Source of the DNA: Pectobacterium carotovorum | GTDB taxonomy: Bacteria > Pseudomonadota > Gammaproteobacteria > Enterobacterales > Enterobacteriaceae | Direction of reading: 5' to 3' | Assembly: GCF_033898505.1 (NCBI RefSeq) | Contig: NZ_JAXAFK010000001.1 | Location: 372,001 to 436,000, forward strand | Length of the DNA: 64,000 nt | Shown here: one piece after another, positions 38,356-47,375 of the stretch | How the letters are laid out: every line of letters starts with the position of its first letter | Position numbering within the stretch: position 1 is the stretch's first letter | Program-made: the position numbers and the translations under genes | Notes under the pieces: generated by a model | The model's database searches: none | What the model was told of the DNA's origin: nothing | What the model saw: only the letters and a program-made list of their open reading frames with translations

Positions 38356-39738
38356 ATGCGTAGTGGTCTTGCCCTGTCATTAATGGCTTCCTGCATCACA
38401 TTGGGTATTCAAGCGGGCTCCGCACAAGCGGCCAGTGCAGTGAAATTCCCCGATAAAATCTGTGACGTAACGCAATACGGGGCCGAAGGCCACCGCTTAC
38501 AGATCGCACTGAATACCCAGGCTTTCCAGAAAGCGATTGATGACTGTGCTGCGGCCGGCGGCGGAACGGTACACGTTCCTCGCGGTAACTATCTGGTCGA
38601 CCCGCTGTTCCTGAAAAGTAACATCAGGCTGGATTTAGCGAAAGATGCGACCATTGTTGCTTCAACCGAAGAAGCCGCGTATCGCGCGACGGAAAAAACC
38701 AAGTACGCTGAAGCAGAAAATGGCTGGCTTCCTTTTATCAGCATTGCCGATGCGCAGAACGTGGCTATCACCGGTCAGGGTACCATTGATGGGCAGGGTG
38801 CCGTCTGGTGGGAACGCTGGCGTGCGAATATTCGCGCAACGGGCAAGAAAGGCGGCACCGATCGTCCACGCCTGATTTATATCAAAAGCTCCAGTAACGT
38901 GCTGGTGGACGGCGTCACGCTCACGCATTCTCCAAGCTTCCACGTTGTGATGCGCTATTCACATGATGTGGATGTCAATGGCACGCGAATTCTGTCGCCG
39001 TGGCATGCGCCAAATACCGACGCTATCGACCCGATCGACAGCCAGAACATCCGTATCACCAACAACTATATCGACTGTAATGACGACCATATCGCGATAA
39101 AAGCCGAGAAGCCGGATAGCCGCTTCCCGAATGGCGTTGTCGATAACATTTATATCGCCAATAACATCCTGAAGCAGGGGCGCGGTATCTCTATCGGCAG
39201 TGAAACCTCCGGTGGCGTGAATAACGTGCTGGTCGAAAATAATCAGTTCGAAGGTTCCATGTACGGTATCCGCATTAAAACCCTGCGTGGTAAAGGCGGC
39301 GAAGTGAAAAACATCACCTACCGTAATACCAAAATGGTGGATGTCGAAATCCCGCTGGTCTTTGCTGGCTACTATAAAGCCGCGCCGATAGTGCAGGCTG
39401 AGGTTGATAAGATGCTGGCCGAAGGCGGCTTCACGATGGGCGAGCAGATTTATCCACCGGATACCGATCCAGAGCAGCCGTTTGATCAATACAAAACGCC
39501 GCATTTCAGTAATGTAACGATTGAGAATCTGGAGTCGACCGGTAAGACCAAGGCGGCGGCATATATCATCGGCGTGCCGGAAGCCCCGCTCAGTGGTTTC
39601 CACTTTGATAACGTGCGCATTGATGCAGATAAAGGGATTCGCGTAAGGAATGCGGAACTGCAAACCAAAGGCCTGACGGTGAATGTGAAAGAAGGCCCGG
39701 TGATGCAGTTGGATAAAGGGGCAAAAGTCGATCAGTAA
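38356..39738 (+). CDS. pehN: Secreted polygalacturonase, glycoside hydrolase family 28 (PehN-like)
   Basis: 460-residue exported GH28 enzyme that hydrolyses pectate backbone. The signal peptide (MRSGLALSLMASCITLGIQA, cleavage after AQA) leads to the right-handed beta-helix. GH28 motifs: NTD in HAPNTDAIDP, the DD pair in CNDDHIAIK, and RIK in YGIRIKTLRG. The usual GHG motif reads GRG (KQGRGISIGSE), so the conserved histidine is arginine. The symbol pehN is a best guess from length and context. ATG 38356 gives a clean signal peptide. A KdgR-type operator upstream predicts induction by pectin breakdown products. Confidence 0.82.
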   Translation: MRSGLALSLMASCITLGIQAGSAQAASAVKFPDKICDVTQYGAEGHRLQIALNTQAFQKAIDDCAAAGGGTVHVPRGNYLVDPLFLKSNIRLDLAKDATIVASTEEAAYRATEKTKYAEAENGWLPFISIADAQNVAITGQGTIDGQGAVWWERWRANIRATGKKGGTDRPRLIYIKSSSNVLVDGVTLTHSPSFHVVMRYSHDVDVNGTRILSPWHAPNTDAIDPIDSQNIRITNNYIDCNDDHIAIKAEKPDSRFPNGVVDNIYIANNILKQGRGISIGSETSGGVNNVLVENNQFEGSMYGIRIKTLRGKGGEVKNITYRNTKMVDVEIPLVFAGYYKAAPIVQAEVDKMLAEGGFTMGEQIYPPDTDPEQPFDQYKTPHFSNVTIENLESTGKTKAAAYIIGVPEAPLSGFHFDNVRIDADKGIRVRNAELQTKGLTVNVKEGPVMQLDKGAKVDQ

Positions 39739-39846
39739 TGGGTTATGAAGCGGTAGCGGGGGGGCACACTGGCCGTGGAGTCCTCTGCTACCTGCTTCAC
39801 TTTTAGGCACATCGCCCGACAGGTTGAATTCTTTTAATAGCAAGCA

Positions 39847-40326
39847 TTAATCATGCTTGGCGATATCGGCAAAGGTGGCGCGCAGCAGTCGCGCCAGATC
39901 GTCTGCCGATAGCTCAATATCCAAACCGCGTTTACCGCCGGAAATGAAAATGGTCTCGAACTGACGTGCCGGTTCATCAATTACGGTCGGCAGCAGCTTC
40001 TTTTGCCCAAGCGGGCTGATTCCTCCTACCAGATAACCTGTGACACGCTGAGCGATAATCGGATCGGCCATATCGGCTTTTTTGGCCGACAGCGCGCGAG
40101 CAACTTTCTTGAGGTCCAGCATTCCTGAGACCGGCGTGACGGCTACGGCGAGGTTCTTCGCATCACCATTCAGGGAAACGAGCAGTGTTTTATAAACCTG
40201 TTCTTGATTCAGTCCCAGTTTTCTGGCCGCTTCCTCGCCAAAGTTGGTTTCGTCGCTGTCGTGGTGGTAGCTGTGTAACGTAAAAGCGATCTTATTCTTT
40301 TCGAGCAGATTGACTGCGGGTGTCAT
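39847..40326 (-). CDS. ybaK: YbaK, Cys-tRNA(Pro)/Cys-tRNA(Cys) deacylase
   Basis: 159-residue trans-editing enzyme that clears cysteine mischarged on tRNA-Pro. YbaK/ProX fold with [27 protein letters not shown], the catalytic-lysine region [15 protein letters not shown] and [13 protein letters not shown] 40326 gives the standard [15 protein letters not shown] start; the open frame upstream runs into ybaP and is not used. Next to ybaP as in E. coli, though the E. coli small RNA ChiX normally between them was not seen. Confidence 0.95.
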   Translation of the reverse strand: MTPAVNLLEKNKIAFTLHSYHHDSDETNFGEEAARKLGLNQEQVYKTLLVSLNGDAKNLAVAVTPVSGMLDLKKVARALSAKKADMADPIIAQRVTGYLVGGISPLGQKKLLPTVIDEPARQFETIFISGGKRGLDIELSADDLARLLRATFADIAKHD

Positions 40327-40396
40327 GATTTCACTATCCTTAACCCTTGAGCGGGTCTTATCTTGCAGACGCGGTTGCGCGCCATAATGTGTTCTT

Positions 40397-41215
40397 TTAC
40401 TGCGTTGCGGAATGACCGTTGTTGAGCAGAGTAGGTAAATTCTCATCGCCATACAGATGCAGTGCGCCGACGGCCACAACGTAGTTTCCGGGCGGTAGCG
40501 CCTGAAGTTGCTGTTGCCAACGACGGTTACGTTGACCCATCAGCAGGTCGGTCATTTCATTACTGAATGTCGCAGGGATATCCGGCTTATATTGGCCGGG
40601 CCTGCTGTCTAGCCACCAACCTACCATCGTTTGCAGCAGACGTGCGTTGGTGTGCCAGTGTTTAATTGTATCTTCCAGTAGCAGCAGACCGCCCTGTGGT
40701 AGTTGCTGTAACAAATCAACCTGCGTCTGCTGCCCTTCCAGTTCGATAACCTGAATACCGTGAGATTTCGCCGCGTTAATCAACTGATAATCGATGCCGT
40801 AGTCGGGGCGTAAGCCCAGTAACTGCGCCTGTCTTGCTTGCAGCATCAGCGCGGCCTGCCAGGCCGGAAGCGTATTGATATTGCTCTCATCGAAAGAGAG
40901 CGATTCGCAGATTTTTTGCAGCTGGCGGTAATTTTCTGAGCTGAGGCGCTGCACGAGCGGCGGATCGGCGTCACTGTGGCCGAAGGGGGAATGCGCATCA
41001 GAGATATCGGCTTCGACGATGAGGGCGGTTGCCTGACGGAGCTGTTGCAGCAGCGTATCGGGTAGCGGTGCCATATCCTGACTGCCCATATGAATACTGC
41101 CGACCAGATGCAGCTGTCGTTCATTGGTAAGCTGAACGTCTATCGCCGGGTAGGCATAAGCCAGCGGTGAAATAAAGCCAAGAAAAGTCGCGATTCTACG
41201 CAGCAGTTGCCCCAT
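40397..41215 (-). CDS. ybaP: YbaP, TraB/GumN-family protein
   Basis: 272 residues of the TraB family (GumN/PrgY), presumed metalloproteases, function in enterobacteria not established. It has an N-terminal hydrophobic signal ([16 protein letters not shown]), the GSIHMG motif near residue 40 (GxxH, predicted metal or catalytic site), [14 protein letters not shown] strand and a C-terminal [18 protein letters not shown] (second conserved GxxH region). Same strand and order as ybaK. Confidence 0.9.
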   Translation of the reverse strand: MGQLLRRIATFLGFISPLAYAYPAIDVQLTNERQLHLVGSIHMGSQDMAPLPDTLLQQLRQATALIVEADISDAHSPFGHSDADPPLVQRLSSENYRQLQKICESLSFDESNINTLPAWQAALMLQARQAQLLGLRPDYGIDYQLINAAKSHGIQVIELEGQQTQVDLLQQLPQGGLLLLEDTIKHWHTNARLLQTMVGWWLDSRPGQYKPDIPATFSNEMTDLLMGQRNRRWQQQLQALPPGNYVVAVGALHLYGDENLPTLLNNGHSATQ

Positions 41216-41360
41216 TGATTCCGTCTCCTGATGTGGGAATAACTATGCTAAACGCTAGATGCGGAACAATACAAGGTATACCAATCCTAAGGGCACTGAA
41301 GCCTCAGTGTTTGGCTGATCGTTCATTATCGATTTTCCCTGCATGTAAAATATTGATGGT

Positions 41361-41407
41361 GTGTATTGGTGTGTATTGGTGTGTATTGGTGTGTATTGGT
41401 GTGTATA
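41361..41407 (+). repeat. Tandem 10-base repeats in the hicAB promoter region
   Basis: GTGTATTGGT repeated four times exactly (41361-41400) and a partial fifth unit that merges into GTGTATAATA, whose TATAAT (41404-41409) could be the -10 box. The unit equals one DNA helical turn. It ends 23 bases before the hicA start. Confidence 0.9.
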
Positions 41408-41430
41408 ATAAAATCAGGTTAGGAGGATAT

Positions 41431-41634
41431 ATGAAATCAACTGACCTGATAAAGGAACTGGCAGCGGCAGGTTGTGAGTGCAAACGGCATAATGGCGGAA
41501 GCCACCAAATATGGTGGTCACCCATTACTGGAAAAACGTTTCCGGTGCCGCATCCCAAAAAGGATTTACCACTTGGAACTGTCAAATCCATCAAAAAATG
41601 GCGGGGATCTAATCCCCGCCTTTTCGGAGGCAAT
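41431..41634 (+). pseudogene. hicA: HicA mRNA interferase toxin, frameshifted and open into hicB
   Basis: HicA is a small double-stranded-RNA-binding-fold RNase toxin. The sequence MKSTDLIKELAAAGCECKRH, then GGSHQIWW (catalytic histidine), HPKKDLPLGTVKSIKK is complete for the family. After SIKK the frame loses its stop and reads WRGSNPRLFGG into hicB. One extra A in the run 41593-41598 would give SIKKMAGI and TAA, the normal ending. AGGAGG precedes ATG 41431. As written the product is a 211-residue HicA-HicB fusion unless hicB starts separately. Confidence 0.85.
41600..41625 (+). terminator. Hairpin with T-run between hicA and hicB
   Basis: GGCGGGGAT / ATCCCCGCC with a three-base loop, then TTTTC. 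It lies at the hicA 3' end and just before the hicB ribosome-binding site (GGAGG, 41626-41630), so it may attenuate hicB transcription or hide its start. Confidence 0.8.
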
Positions 41635-42066
41635 ATGTTTTTTTCAGTCGGTGTGGAAACGCCAAAAGATGATGCTACGGCATATGGGCTGATCGTTCCG
41701 GCATTGTGTACTGATGATTACGGCTGTTTCTCTGCGGCTGACAGCCAGCAGGATATCGCACGCATGGCGCGGGAAGCGATTTTAGCCCTTATTGATGAAG
41801 CGGTGAGTCGCGGAAATCTGGACATTAAGCGACTTAATGATGCTGGGCATCTGATCTATGCGGCGATGCCTGATTTTGCGGACTATGATAGTTGGTTTGT
41901 GCTGGATGTGGATCTATCGGCTTTTGAAGGAAAGCCACAGCGATTGAACATTTCACTTCCTGATACGTTGATACAGCGTATTGATAATCGCGTGCGAGAG
42001 CAGCCGGGTACTTATCGCGATCGCAGCCACTTTTTGGCGGAAGCTGCACGCCATGAGCTGGAGTGA
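41635..42066 (+). CDS. hicB: HicB antitoxin
   Basis: 143 residues. N-terminal HicB-like partial RNase H fold (MFFSVGVETPKDDATAYGLI, then DSQQDIARMAREAIL) that covers the toxin, and a C-terminal ribbon-helix-helix-type DNA-binding tail (RLNISLPDTLIQRIDNRV, RSHFLAEAARHELE). It normally neutralises HicA and represses the operon. It has its own GGAGG five bases from ATG 41635, but hicA is in the same frame with no stop between. Followed by a strong terminator. Confidence 0.92.
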   Translation: MFFSVGVETPKDDATAYGLIVPALCTDDYGCFSAADSQQDIARMAREAILALIDEAVSRGNLDIKRLNDAGHLIYAAMPDFADYDSWFVLDVDLSAFEGKPQRLNISLPDTLIQRIDNRVREQPGTYRDRSHFLAEAARHELE

Positions 42067-42125
42067 GCCTGGTTAGATAGGTCTGGTTGCAGGCGATAAA
42101 AACCGCGACGATTTTCGGAAAGGCC

Positions 42126-42158
42126 AAACGCGGCGCGCTGTTGAGACGCGCCGCGTTT
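42126..42158. terminator. Terminator between convergent hicB and copA
   Basis: AAACGCGGCGCG / CGCGCCGCGTTT with a nine-base loop; 12-base perfect stem 60 bases after hicB and four bases from the copA stop. Confidence 0.88.
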
Positions 42159-42161
42159 GTA

Positions 42162-44885
42162 TTACTCACTTTTAGGTTTAAAGCGCAGCAGGCGGTTGGC
42201 GTTGCTGACAACCGTGATGGAGGAGAGCGCCATGGCGGCACCGGCTACCACCGGGCTGAGTAGCGCGCCTGTCAGCGGGTAAAGCACGCCCGCGGCAATC
42301 GGGATCCCCAACGAGTTATAGATAAACGCGCCCAGCAGGTTCTGCTTCATATTGCGCAGCGTGGCATTGGAGAGCGCTAGCGCATCGGCGACGCCGTGCA
42401 GGCTGTGGCGCATCAGCGTGATGGCGGCGGTTTCAATCGCAATATCGCTGCCGCCTCCCATCGCAATGCCGACATCGGCCTGCGCCAGCGCTGGCGCATC
42501 GTTGATGCCGTCACCAATCATCGCCACGCGTTTGCCTTGAGCCTGTAGCTTTTTGATGGCCTCCGCTTTTCCGTCGGGCAGCACCCCGGCAATCACCTGG
42601 TCGATACCTGCTTCTTTCGCGATGCTCTTCGCCGTGAGCGGGTTGTCTCCCGTTAGCATGACGAGCTGATAGCCCTGCCGGTGCAGACGCTGCAAGGCGC
42701 TGACGCTATCCGCGCGCAGCGGATCGCGGATAGACAACACCGCGATGATGCGACCATTCGCCGCAAGCAATACTGGCGTGATCCCGCGCTGAGCCTGCTC
42801 GTTGATCAGGGCTTCACCTTCGGTGATATCGACCTGATGCTGTTTGAGTAGTGCCGGATTCCCCAGCAGCAGATTGGCATCGCCGATCTTGCCGCTGACG
42901 CCGAGACCGCGCAGCGTACGGAACTGCTCGGTTGGCGTGAGCGTCAGATTCTCTGCTCGTTCAAGAATCGCTTTTGCCAGCGGGTGATTTGAGCCCTGTT
43001 CCAGCGAAGCCGCCCAGGCCAGCGCCTGTGCTTCCGTCACGTCACCGAAGGTATGAACCGCCACAACGCGCGGTTGCCCCTCGGTTAGCGTACCGGTTTT
43101 GTCAAACACCAGCACATCCAGCTTGCTGGCCTGCTGTAAAGCATCGGCATCCCGCACCAGCACGCCAAACTCCGCGGCACGTCCGACGCCGGAAATAATC
43201 GACATCGGCGTTGCCAACCCTAGCGCACAGGGGCAGGCAATGATCAGGACGGTCGTGACGATAATGAGCGTGTAGACCACCTGCGGCTGCGGCCCAACGA
43301 AGAACCAGATCGCGCCGCTGAGAAGTGCGATAGCCACGACGACGGGAACAAACACGGCAGAGATGCGATCTGCCAACTGGCCGATAGCGGGTTTGCTGCT
43401 TTGTGCCTGCCTGACCAGCCGGATAATGCGCGACAGGGTGGTTTGGTTGCCGATCGCGTCCGCCCGGAAGAGAACGCTACCGTCGGAAACCAGCGTACCT
43501 GCGTGCACCGTATCGCCAGCCGTTTTGGCTTGCGGAATTGGCTCCCCAGTCAGCATGGCTTCATCCACCCACACTTCGCCTTGCAAAATCTCGCCATCGA
43601 CAGGAACACGATCGCCGGTTGTCAGGCGCAGCGTCATGCCGGCCTGCACATCGGACAGCGGAATCGATTTCTCACCTTCTTCTGTCACGACGCGGGCGGT
43701 GGGCGGTGTCAAATCCAGCAGCCGCTCCAACGCACGAGAAGATCGCTGGCGAGCACGCTGTTCCAGTGCATGACCGAGGTTGATTAAACCGATGATCATG
43801 GCGCTGGCTTCATAATAAAGATGGCGCGCCGCCATCGGGAAAAGATCCGGCCACAGATTAACGGTAATGGAGTAAAGCCAGGCCGCACCCGTTCCCAGCG
43901 CGACCAGCGTATCCATCGTTGCGGCACCGTTTCTCAGGCTACGCCAGGCATTACGGTAAAAATGACTGCCAGCCAATACCATCACCGCCAGCGTCAAAAT
44001 ACCGATGATGAGCCACGGTGTTTGGCTTTCCGGCGTCAGGCTCATGCTGCCGCCCAGTACGCCCCACAGCATCAGCGGAACACCAAGCAGTAAGCCCAAC
44101 GCGGCCTGCCATTGGAAACGGCGGATAGCCTGTTGAGAGGTTTGCTGCTGGCGTGCGCGGCGCGCTTCTTCATCCTGAATGATTTCCGCGCCATAGCCCG
44201 CTTGCTCAACGGCGGCAATCAACGCTTCCGGTTCAGCATGACCGCTGACCAACGCACTGCGCTCGGCCAGATTGACCCGCGCTTGCGTGACGCCGCTGAC
44301 GTTTTGCAGCGCCGTCTGTACGCGGTTTACGCAGCTGGCGCAGCTCATGCCCTGAAGCAGGAGCTGCACGCTGTCGTCATCGCGGGTGGATGATGTGGTT
44401 GTTGCCGGAAGAATACTCTCGGCCGCTGGCAGCGCTTCCGGCGTCGTCGCTACCTGTGCCAGCGGCTCAGTTTTTGGGTGAACACTCTCCTGCACGCTGG
44501 CGTGATAACCCGCTTCTTCAATGGCACTAATCAGCACCGTGGCCTCCACGTTGCCATACACGGTTGCCTGCTCTGTAGTGACATCCGTCGCCACAACGCC
44601 GGGAATAACTTCCAGCACTTTACGCGTAGCCGCGACGCAGTGATTGCAGCTCAGGCCGGAAAGCTGGAGGGACACATCCGGCGTAGTAGCAAGCTGTGCT
44701 TCGTAGCCAGCCTGTTCAATGGTGTCGATCAACGTTTGTGAATCAACGTCGCCGCTGACGCTGGCGTACTGTTGTGTAACGTTGGTTTGTTCGACCGCAG
44801 GCAGCGCATCCAGTGCTTTTTTAACACGTTGGACACAGTGCCCGCAGGTCAGTCCCTGCAATGACAACACGACGGTTTGTGACAT
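42162..44885 (-). CDS. copA: CopA, Cu(I)-exporting P-type ATPase
   Basis: 907-residue inner-membrane copper exporter. Three N-terminal heavy-metal-associated domains are seen (GLTCGHC near residue 11, GLSCNHC near 80, GMSCASC near 180), one more than in E. coli CopA. The core carries the CPC metal site ([11 protein letters not shown]), the phosphorylation motif DKTGTLTEG, an HP dipeptide (SNHPLAKAI) and the hinge [20 protein letters not shown]. Divergent from cueR with a CueR box between. The protein is longer than E. coli CopA (834) mainly because of the extra metal-binding domain. Confidence 0.96.
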   Translation of the reverse strand: MSQTVVLSLQGLTCGHCVQRVKKALDALPAVEQTNVTQQYASVSGDVDSQTLIDTIEQAGYEAQLATTPDVSLQLSGLSCNHCVAATRKVLEVIPGVVATDVTTEQATVYGNVEATVLISAIEEAGYHASVQESVHPKTEPLAQVATTPEALPAAESILPATTTSSTRDDDSVQLLLQGMSCASCVNRVQTALQNVSGVTQARVNLAERSALVSGHAEPEALIAAVEQAGYGAEIIQDEEARRARQQQTSQQAIRRFQWQAALGLLLGVPLMLWGVLGGSMSLTPESQTPWLIIGILTLAVMVLAGSHFYRNAWRSLRNGAATMDTLVALGTGAAWLYSITVNLWPDLFPMAARHLYYEASAMIIGLINLGHALEQRARQRSSRALERLLDLTPPTARVVTEEGEKSIPLSDVQAGMTLRLTTGDRVPVDGEILQGEVWVDEAMLTGEPIPQAKTAGDTVHAGTLVSDGSVLFRADAIGNQTTLSRIIRLVRQAQSSKPAIGQLADRISAVFVPVVVAIALLSGAIWFFVGPQPQVVYTLIIVTTVLIIACPCALGLATPMSIISGVGRAAEFGVLVRDADALQQASKLDVLVFDKTGTLTEGQPRVVAVHTFGDVTEAQALAWAASLEQGSNHPLAKAILERAENLTLTPTEQFRTLRGLGVSGKIGDANLLLGNPALLKQHQVDITEGEALINEQAQRGITPVLLAANGRIIAVLSIRDPLRADSVSALQRLHRQGYQLVMLTGDNPLTAKSIAKEAGIDQVIAGVLPDGKAEAIKKLQAQGKRVAMIGDGINDAPALAQADVGIAMGGGSDIAIETAAITLMRHSLHGVADALALSNATLRNMKQNLLGAFIYNSLGIPIAAGVLYPLTGALLSPVVAGAAMALSSITVVSNANRLLRFKPKSE

Positions 44886-44964
44886 AGTAATTTTCTCCCG
44901 TGATCACAGCCGGAGGTGAAAGACGTTGACCGGCTATCTGATTTCTACTAGTTATTGGGTAAGG

Positions 44965-44989
44965 TAAACCTTCTAGCAAGGGGAGGGTC
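44965..44989 (-). promoter_or_regulatory. CueR operator in the copA promoter
   Basis: ACCTTCTAGCAAGGGGAGGGT (44968-44988) matches the E. coli copA CueR box at nearly every position. It lies between copA and cueR, 80 bases before copA, with TTGACC on the minus strand as the -35 and the long spacer typical of MerR-family promoters. Confidence 0.9.
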
Positions 44990-45001
44990 AAGGGGGAAAT
45001 C

Positions 45002-45418
45002 ATGAATATCAGTGATGTCGCGAAAAAAACCGGTCTTAGCAGTAAAACCATTCGCTTCTATGAAGAGAAAGAGCTTCTGACTACGCCGCTGCGTTCTGAA
45101 AATGGTTACCGTAGCTACGACGATCATCACGTCGAAGAGCTCACGCTGCTGCGCCAGGCACGTCAGGTTGGTTTTAATCTGGATGAATGCCGGGAGCTGG
45201 TTACGTTATTTAACGATCCGCTGCGGCGAAGTGCGGATGTAAAAGCGCGTACCTTGCAGAAAGTGCAGGAAATCGAGATGCATATCGAAGAGCTAAAAAC
45301 GATGCGTGAACAGTTGCTGGCGCTGGCCGAACAGTGTCCGGGTGACGGCGGAGCGGACTGTCCGATAATCAATAATCTGGCGGGCTGTTGTCAGAAAAGT
45401 AAGTCGTCGGAAGCGTAA
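45002..45418 (+). CDS. cueR: CueR, MerR-family Cu(I)-sensing activator
   Basis: 138-residue copper sensor activating copA. It has the MerR winged helix-turn-helix ([20 protein letters not shown], then [15 protein letters not shown]), a dimerisation helix, and the Cu(I)-binding cysteine pair (C112 and C120 region, [11 protein letters not shown]) with a C-terminal CC motif. Divergent from copA with the operator between, as in E. coli. Confidence 0.96.
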   Translation: MNISDVAKKTGLSSKTIRFYEEKELLTTPLRSENGYRSYDDHHVEELTLLRQARQVGFNLDECRELVTLFNDPLRRSADVKARTLQKVQEIEMHIEELKTMREQLLALAEQCPGDGGADCPIINNLAGCCQKSKSSEA

Positions 45419-45443
45419 ATTACCAAAAAGTAAGCCGTCATAA

Positions 45444-45462
45444 AGGGGAGACGGGCTCCCCT
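45444..45462. terminator. Weak hairpin between cueR and ybbJ
   Basis: AGGGGAG / CTCCCCT with a five-base loop between convergent genes; no clear T-run, so it is a possible terminator only. Confidence 0.45.
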
Positions 45463-45475
45463 AAAGTGTGTGCGG

Positions 45476-45931
45476 TTAGCGCTCCGTTGGGCGCACATGC
45501 AGCGTGATACCATCAATAGCAATCACTTCAACATGTGTACCGGCGGGCAGATCCTGCTCTGATTTCACACGCCAGCTGCTGTCACCGATGTTTACCCGGC
45601 CGAAACCGTTAGTCACCGGGTCGGTCAGCGTAGTGCGCAGGCCGATCAACTGCTGCCCGCGCTGGTTGAGCGTTGACTGTGGGCGTGACAGCGTCCGTTT
45701 ACGCAGCCAATACCACCAGAGCAGCGCTGTGACGATCGTCAGGATGGCAAAAATCGTTCCCTGCCATGGCCAGCCCAGCGGCATAACCCACGTGAGTAAC
45801 CCAACCAATACCGCTGATAAGCCGCTCCACAGCAAATAGCCACTGGCGCCCAGCATTTCGGCGGCTAAAAGCAGACCGCCGAGCGACAGCCAGAACCAGT
45901 GCGCATTTTCCATCACCAGTTCAATGCCCAT
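45476..45931 (-). CDS. ybbJ: YbbJ, NfeD-like membrane protein
   Basis: 151-residue NfeD-family protein. Three membrane helices near the N-terminus ([40 protein letters not shown]) precede a C-terminal OB-fold domain ([33 protein letters not shown]). NfeD proteins partner with stomatin/prohibitin-type proteins, here QmcA, whose stop codon overlaps the ybbJ start by one base. Confidence 0.93.
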   Translation of the reverse strand: MGIELVMENAHWFWLSLGGLLLAAEMLGASGYLLWSGLSAVLVGLLTWVMPLGWPWQGTIFAILTIVTALLWWYWLRKRTLSRPQSTLNQRGQQLIGLRTTLTDPVTNGFGRVNIGDSSWRVKSEQDLPAGTHVEVIAIDGITLHVRPTER

Positions 45932-46845
45932 TATTGACCTCGGCTGCTTTTACTATCTTTAATCAGTTCTGTGATCCCACCGATGGCTCCCATCAGGTTG
46001 CTGGCTTCCAGCGGCATCATGATCACTTTGCTGTTATTAGAAGAACCAATCTGCTGCAGCGCGTCGGTATATTTCTGTGCAACAAAGTAGTTAATCGCCT
46101 GAATGTTTCCTGCTGCAATAGCTTCGGATACCATTTTGGTGGCCTGCGCTTCTGCTTCTGCCGCACGTTCACGCGCTTCAGCCTCCAGGAATGCGGACTG
46201 ACGCAGACCTTCGGCTTTCAGGATCTGCGACTGTTTTTCCCCTTCGGCTTTCAGGATCGCGGCCTGACGCACCCCTTCAGCTTCCAGAATATCAGCACGT
46301 TTGTTACGTTCCGCTTTCATCTGTGCGTTCATCGCGGCAATCAGTTCAGCTGGCGGACGAACGTCGCGGATCTCAATACGGGTGATTTTAATGCCCCACG
46401 GGTTGGTCGCTTCGTCCACGATATGCAGCAGGCGAGTATTGATGCTGTCGCGCTGAGACAGCATTTCGTCCAGCTCCATAGAACCCAGTACGGTACGGAT
46501 GTTGGTCATCGTCAGGTTGACGATAGCCTGTTCCAGATTGCTGACTTCATAGGCGGCGCGCGCCGGATCGATAACCTGGATAAAACACACGGCGTCGATA
46601 GTGACGTTGGCGTTATCTTTCGAAATGATTTCCTGTGAGGGAATATCCAGTACCTGTTCCATCATATTAATTTTGCGGCCGATGCGATCCATAAATGGCA
46701 CGACCAGATTAAGTCCCGGCATCAGCGTTTTGGTATAGCGACCAAACCGCTCCACAGTCCATTGATATCCCTGAGGTACGATTTTGATGCCTGACCAGAC
46801 GATGATGAGTGCAACAAAGATCAAAATAGGAATGACGGTAAACAT
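45931..46845 (-). CDS. qmcA: QmcA, SPFH/band-7 membrane protein
   Basis: 304-residue stomatin-like protein with one N-terminal membrane helix ([20 protein letters not shown]) and an SPFH domain ([20 protein letters not shown], then [20 protein letters not shown]). A long charged coiled coil follows, with a repeated [18 protein letters not shown] motif. It is thought to be a membrane-quality scaffold acting with FtsH and other proteases. First gene of qmcA-ybbJ. Confidence 0.95.
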   Translation of the reverse strand: MFTVIPILIFVALIIVWSGIKIVPQGYQWTVERFGRYTKTLMPGLNLVVPFMDRIGRKINMMEQVLDIPSQEIISKDNANVTIDAVCFIQVIDPARAAYEVSNLEQAIVNLTMTNIRTVLGSMELDEMLSQRDSINTRLLHIVDEATNPWGIKITRIEIRDVRPPAELIAAMNAQMKAERNKRADILEAEGVRQAAILKAEGEKQSQILKAEGLRQSAFLEAEARERAAEAEAQATKMVSEAIAAGNIQAINYFVAQKYTDALQQIGSSNNSKVIMMPLEASNLMGAIGGITELIKDSKSSRGQ

Positions 46846-46868
46846 GTATTAAAACCTCCAGGTTGTTT

Positions 46869-46996
46869 TATCCCCGTCATACTTCAAGCTGCATGTGCGT
46901 TGGATTCCCTTACTCACCCCAGTCACTTACTAGTGTAAGCTCCTGGGGACTCGCTCGGTCTCCGCCTGCCTGCAACTCGAATTATGTAGGGTATAT
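46869..46996. repeat. ERIC (IRU) element, copy 2
   Basis: About 127 bases closely matching copy 1: CCCGTCATACTTCAAGCTGC, the CTCACCCCAGTCACTTAC core, GTAAGCTCCTGGGG and the end ATTATGTAGGGTATA. It lies upstream of qmcA where gene order departs from E. coli. The rest of 46846-47111 holds no gene. Confidence 0.93.
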
Positions 46997-47111
46997 ATCG
47001 GTCAAAAGACGATTTCAGCGGGTAGTGTAACTTACTTGAGTATGAATGCGGGCAGGAAATGTACCTGCCTGCGAGAGCGAGAGGAAAATTAGCCTGTGGG
47101 GAATAACGGAG

Positions 47112-47372
47112 CTAGATATCGAGCTCGATGTCGCCCTGCGGCATGCAGCAGCAGGGGAGAATTTCATCCTGTTGGATGCAGGCCAGCGGAGTTTGGCGAT
47201 ACGCGACTCTACCTTTTACCAGACGCAGCCGGCAGGAACCGCAATAGCCAGAGCGGCACTGGTATTCAATGCTGACGCGGTTGGACTCCAGCACATCCAG
47301 CAGGGAAGGGCCGTCGTCTGAGCAGGAAAACTGCGCACCGGATGTGCGCAGCGTGATCGTTGGGTTGCTCAT
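47112..47372 (-). CDS. yfaE: YfaE, 2Fe-2S ferredoxin for NrdB maintenance
   Basis: 86-residue plant-type ferredoxin. Three of the four cluster cysteines are in CRSGYCGSC (CX4CX2C) and the fourth is in the ILPCCC segment, the YfaE pattern. It supplies electrons to restore the diferric-tyrosyl radical cofactor of NrdB. Directly after nrdB with a three-base gap, so it belongs to the nrdAB-yfaE operon. Confidence 0.95.
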   Translation of the reverse strand: MSNPTITLRTSGAQFSCSDDGPSLLDVLESNRVSIEYQCRSGYCGSCRLRLVKGRVAYRQTPLACIQQDEILPCCCMPQGDIELDI

Positions 47373-47375
47373 CGA

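Noticed and set aside
40327..40396. Search for the small RNA ChiX between ybaK and ybaP
   Set aside because: The E. coli location is present but the sequence shows neither the ChiX seed nor its terminator.
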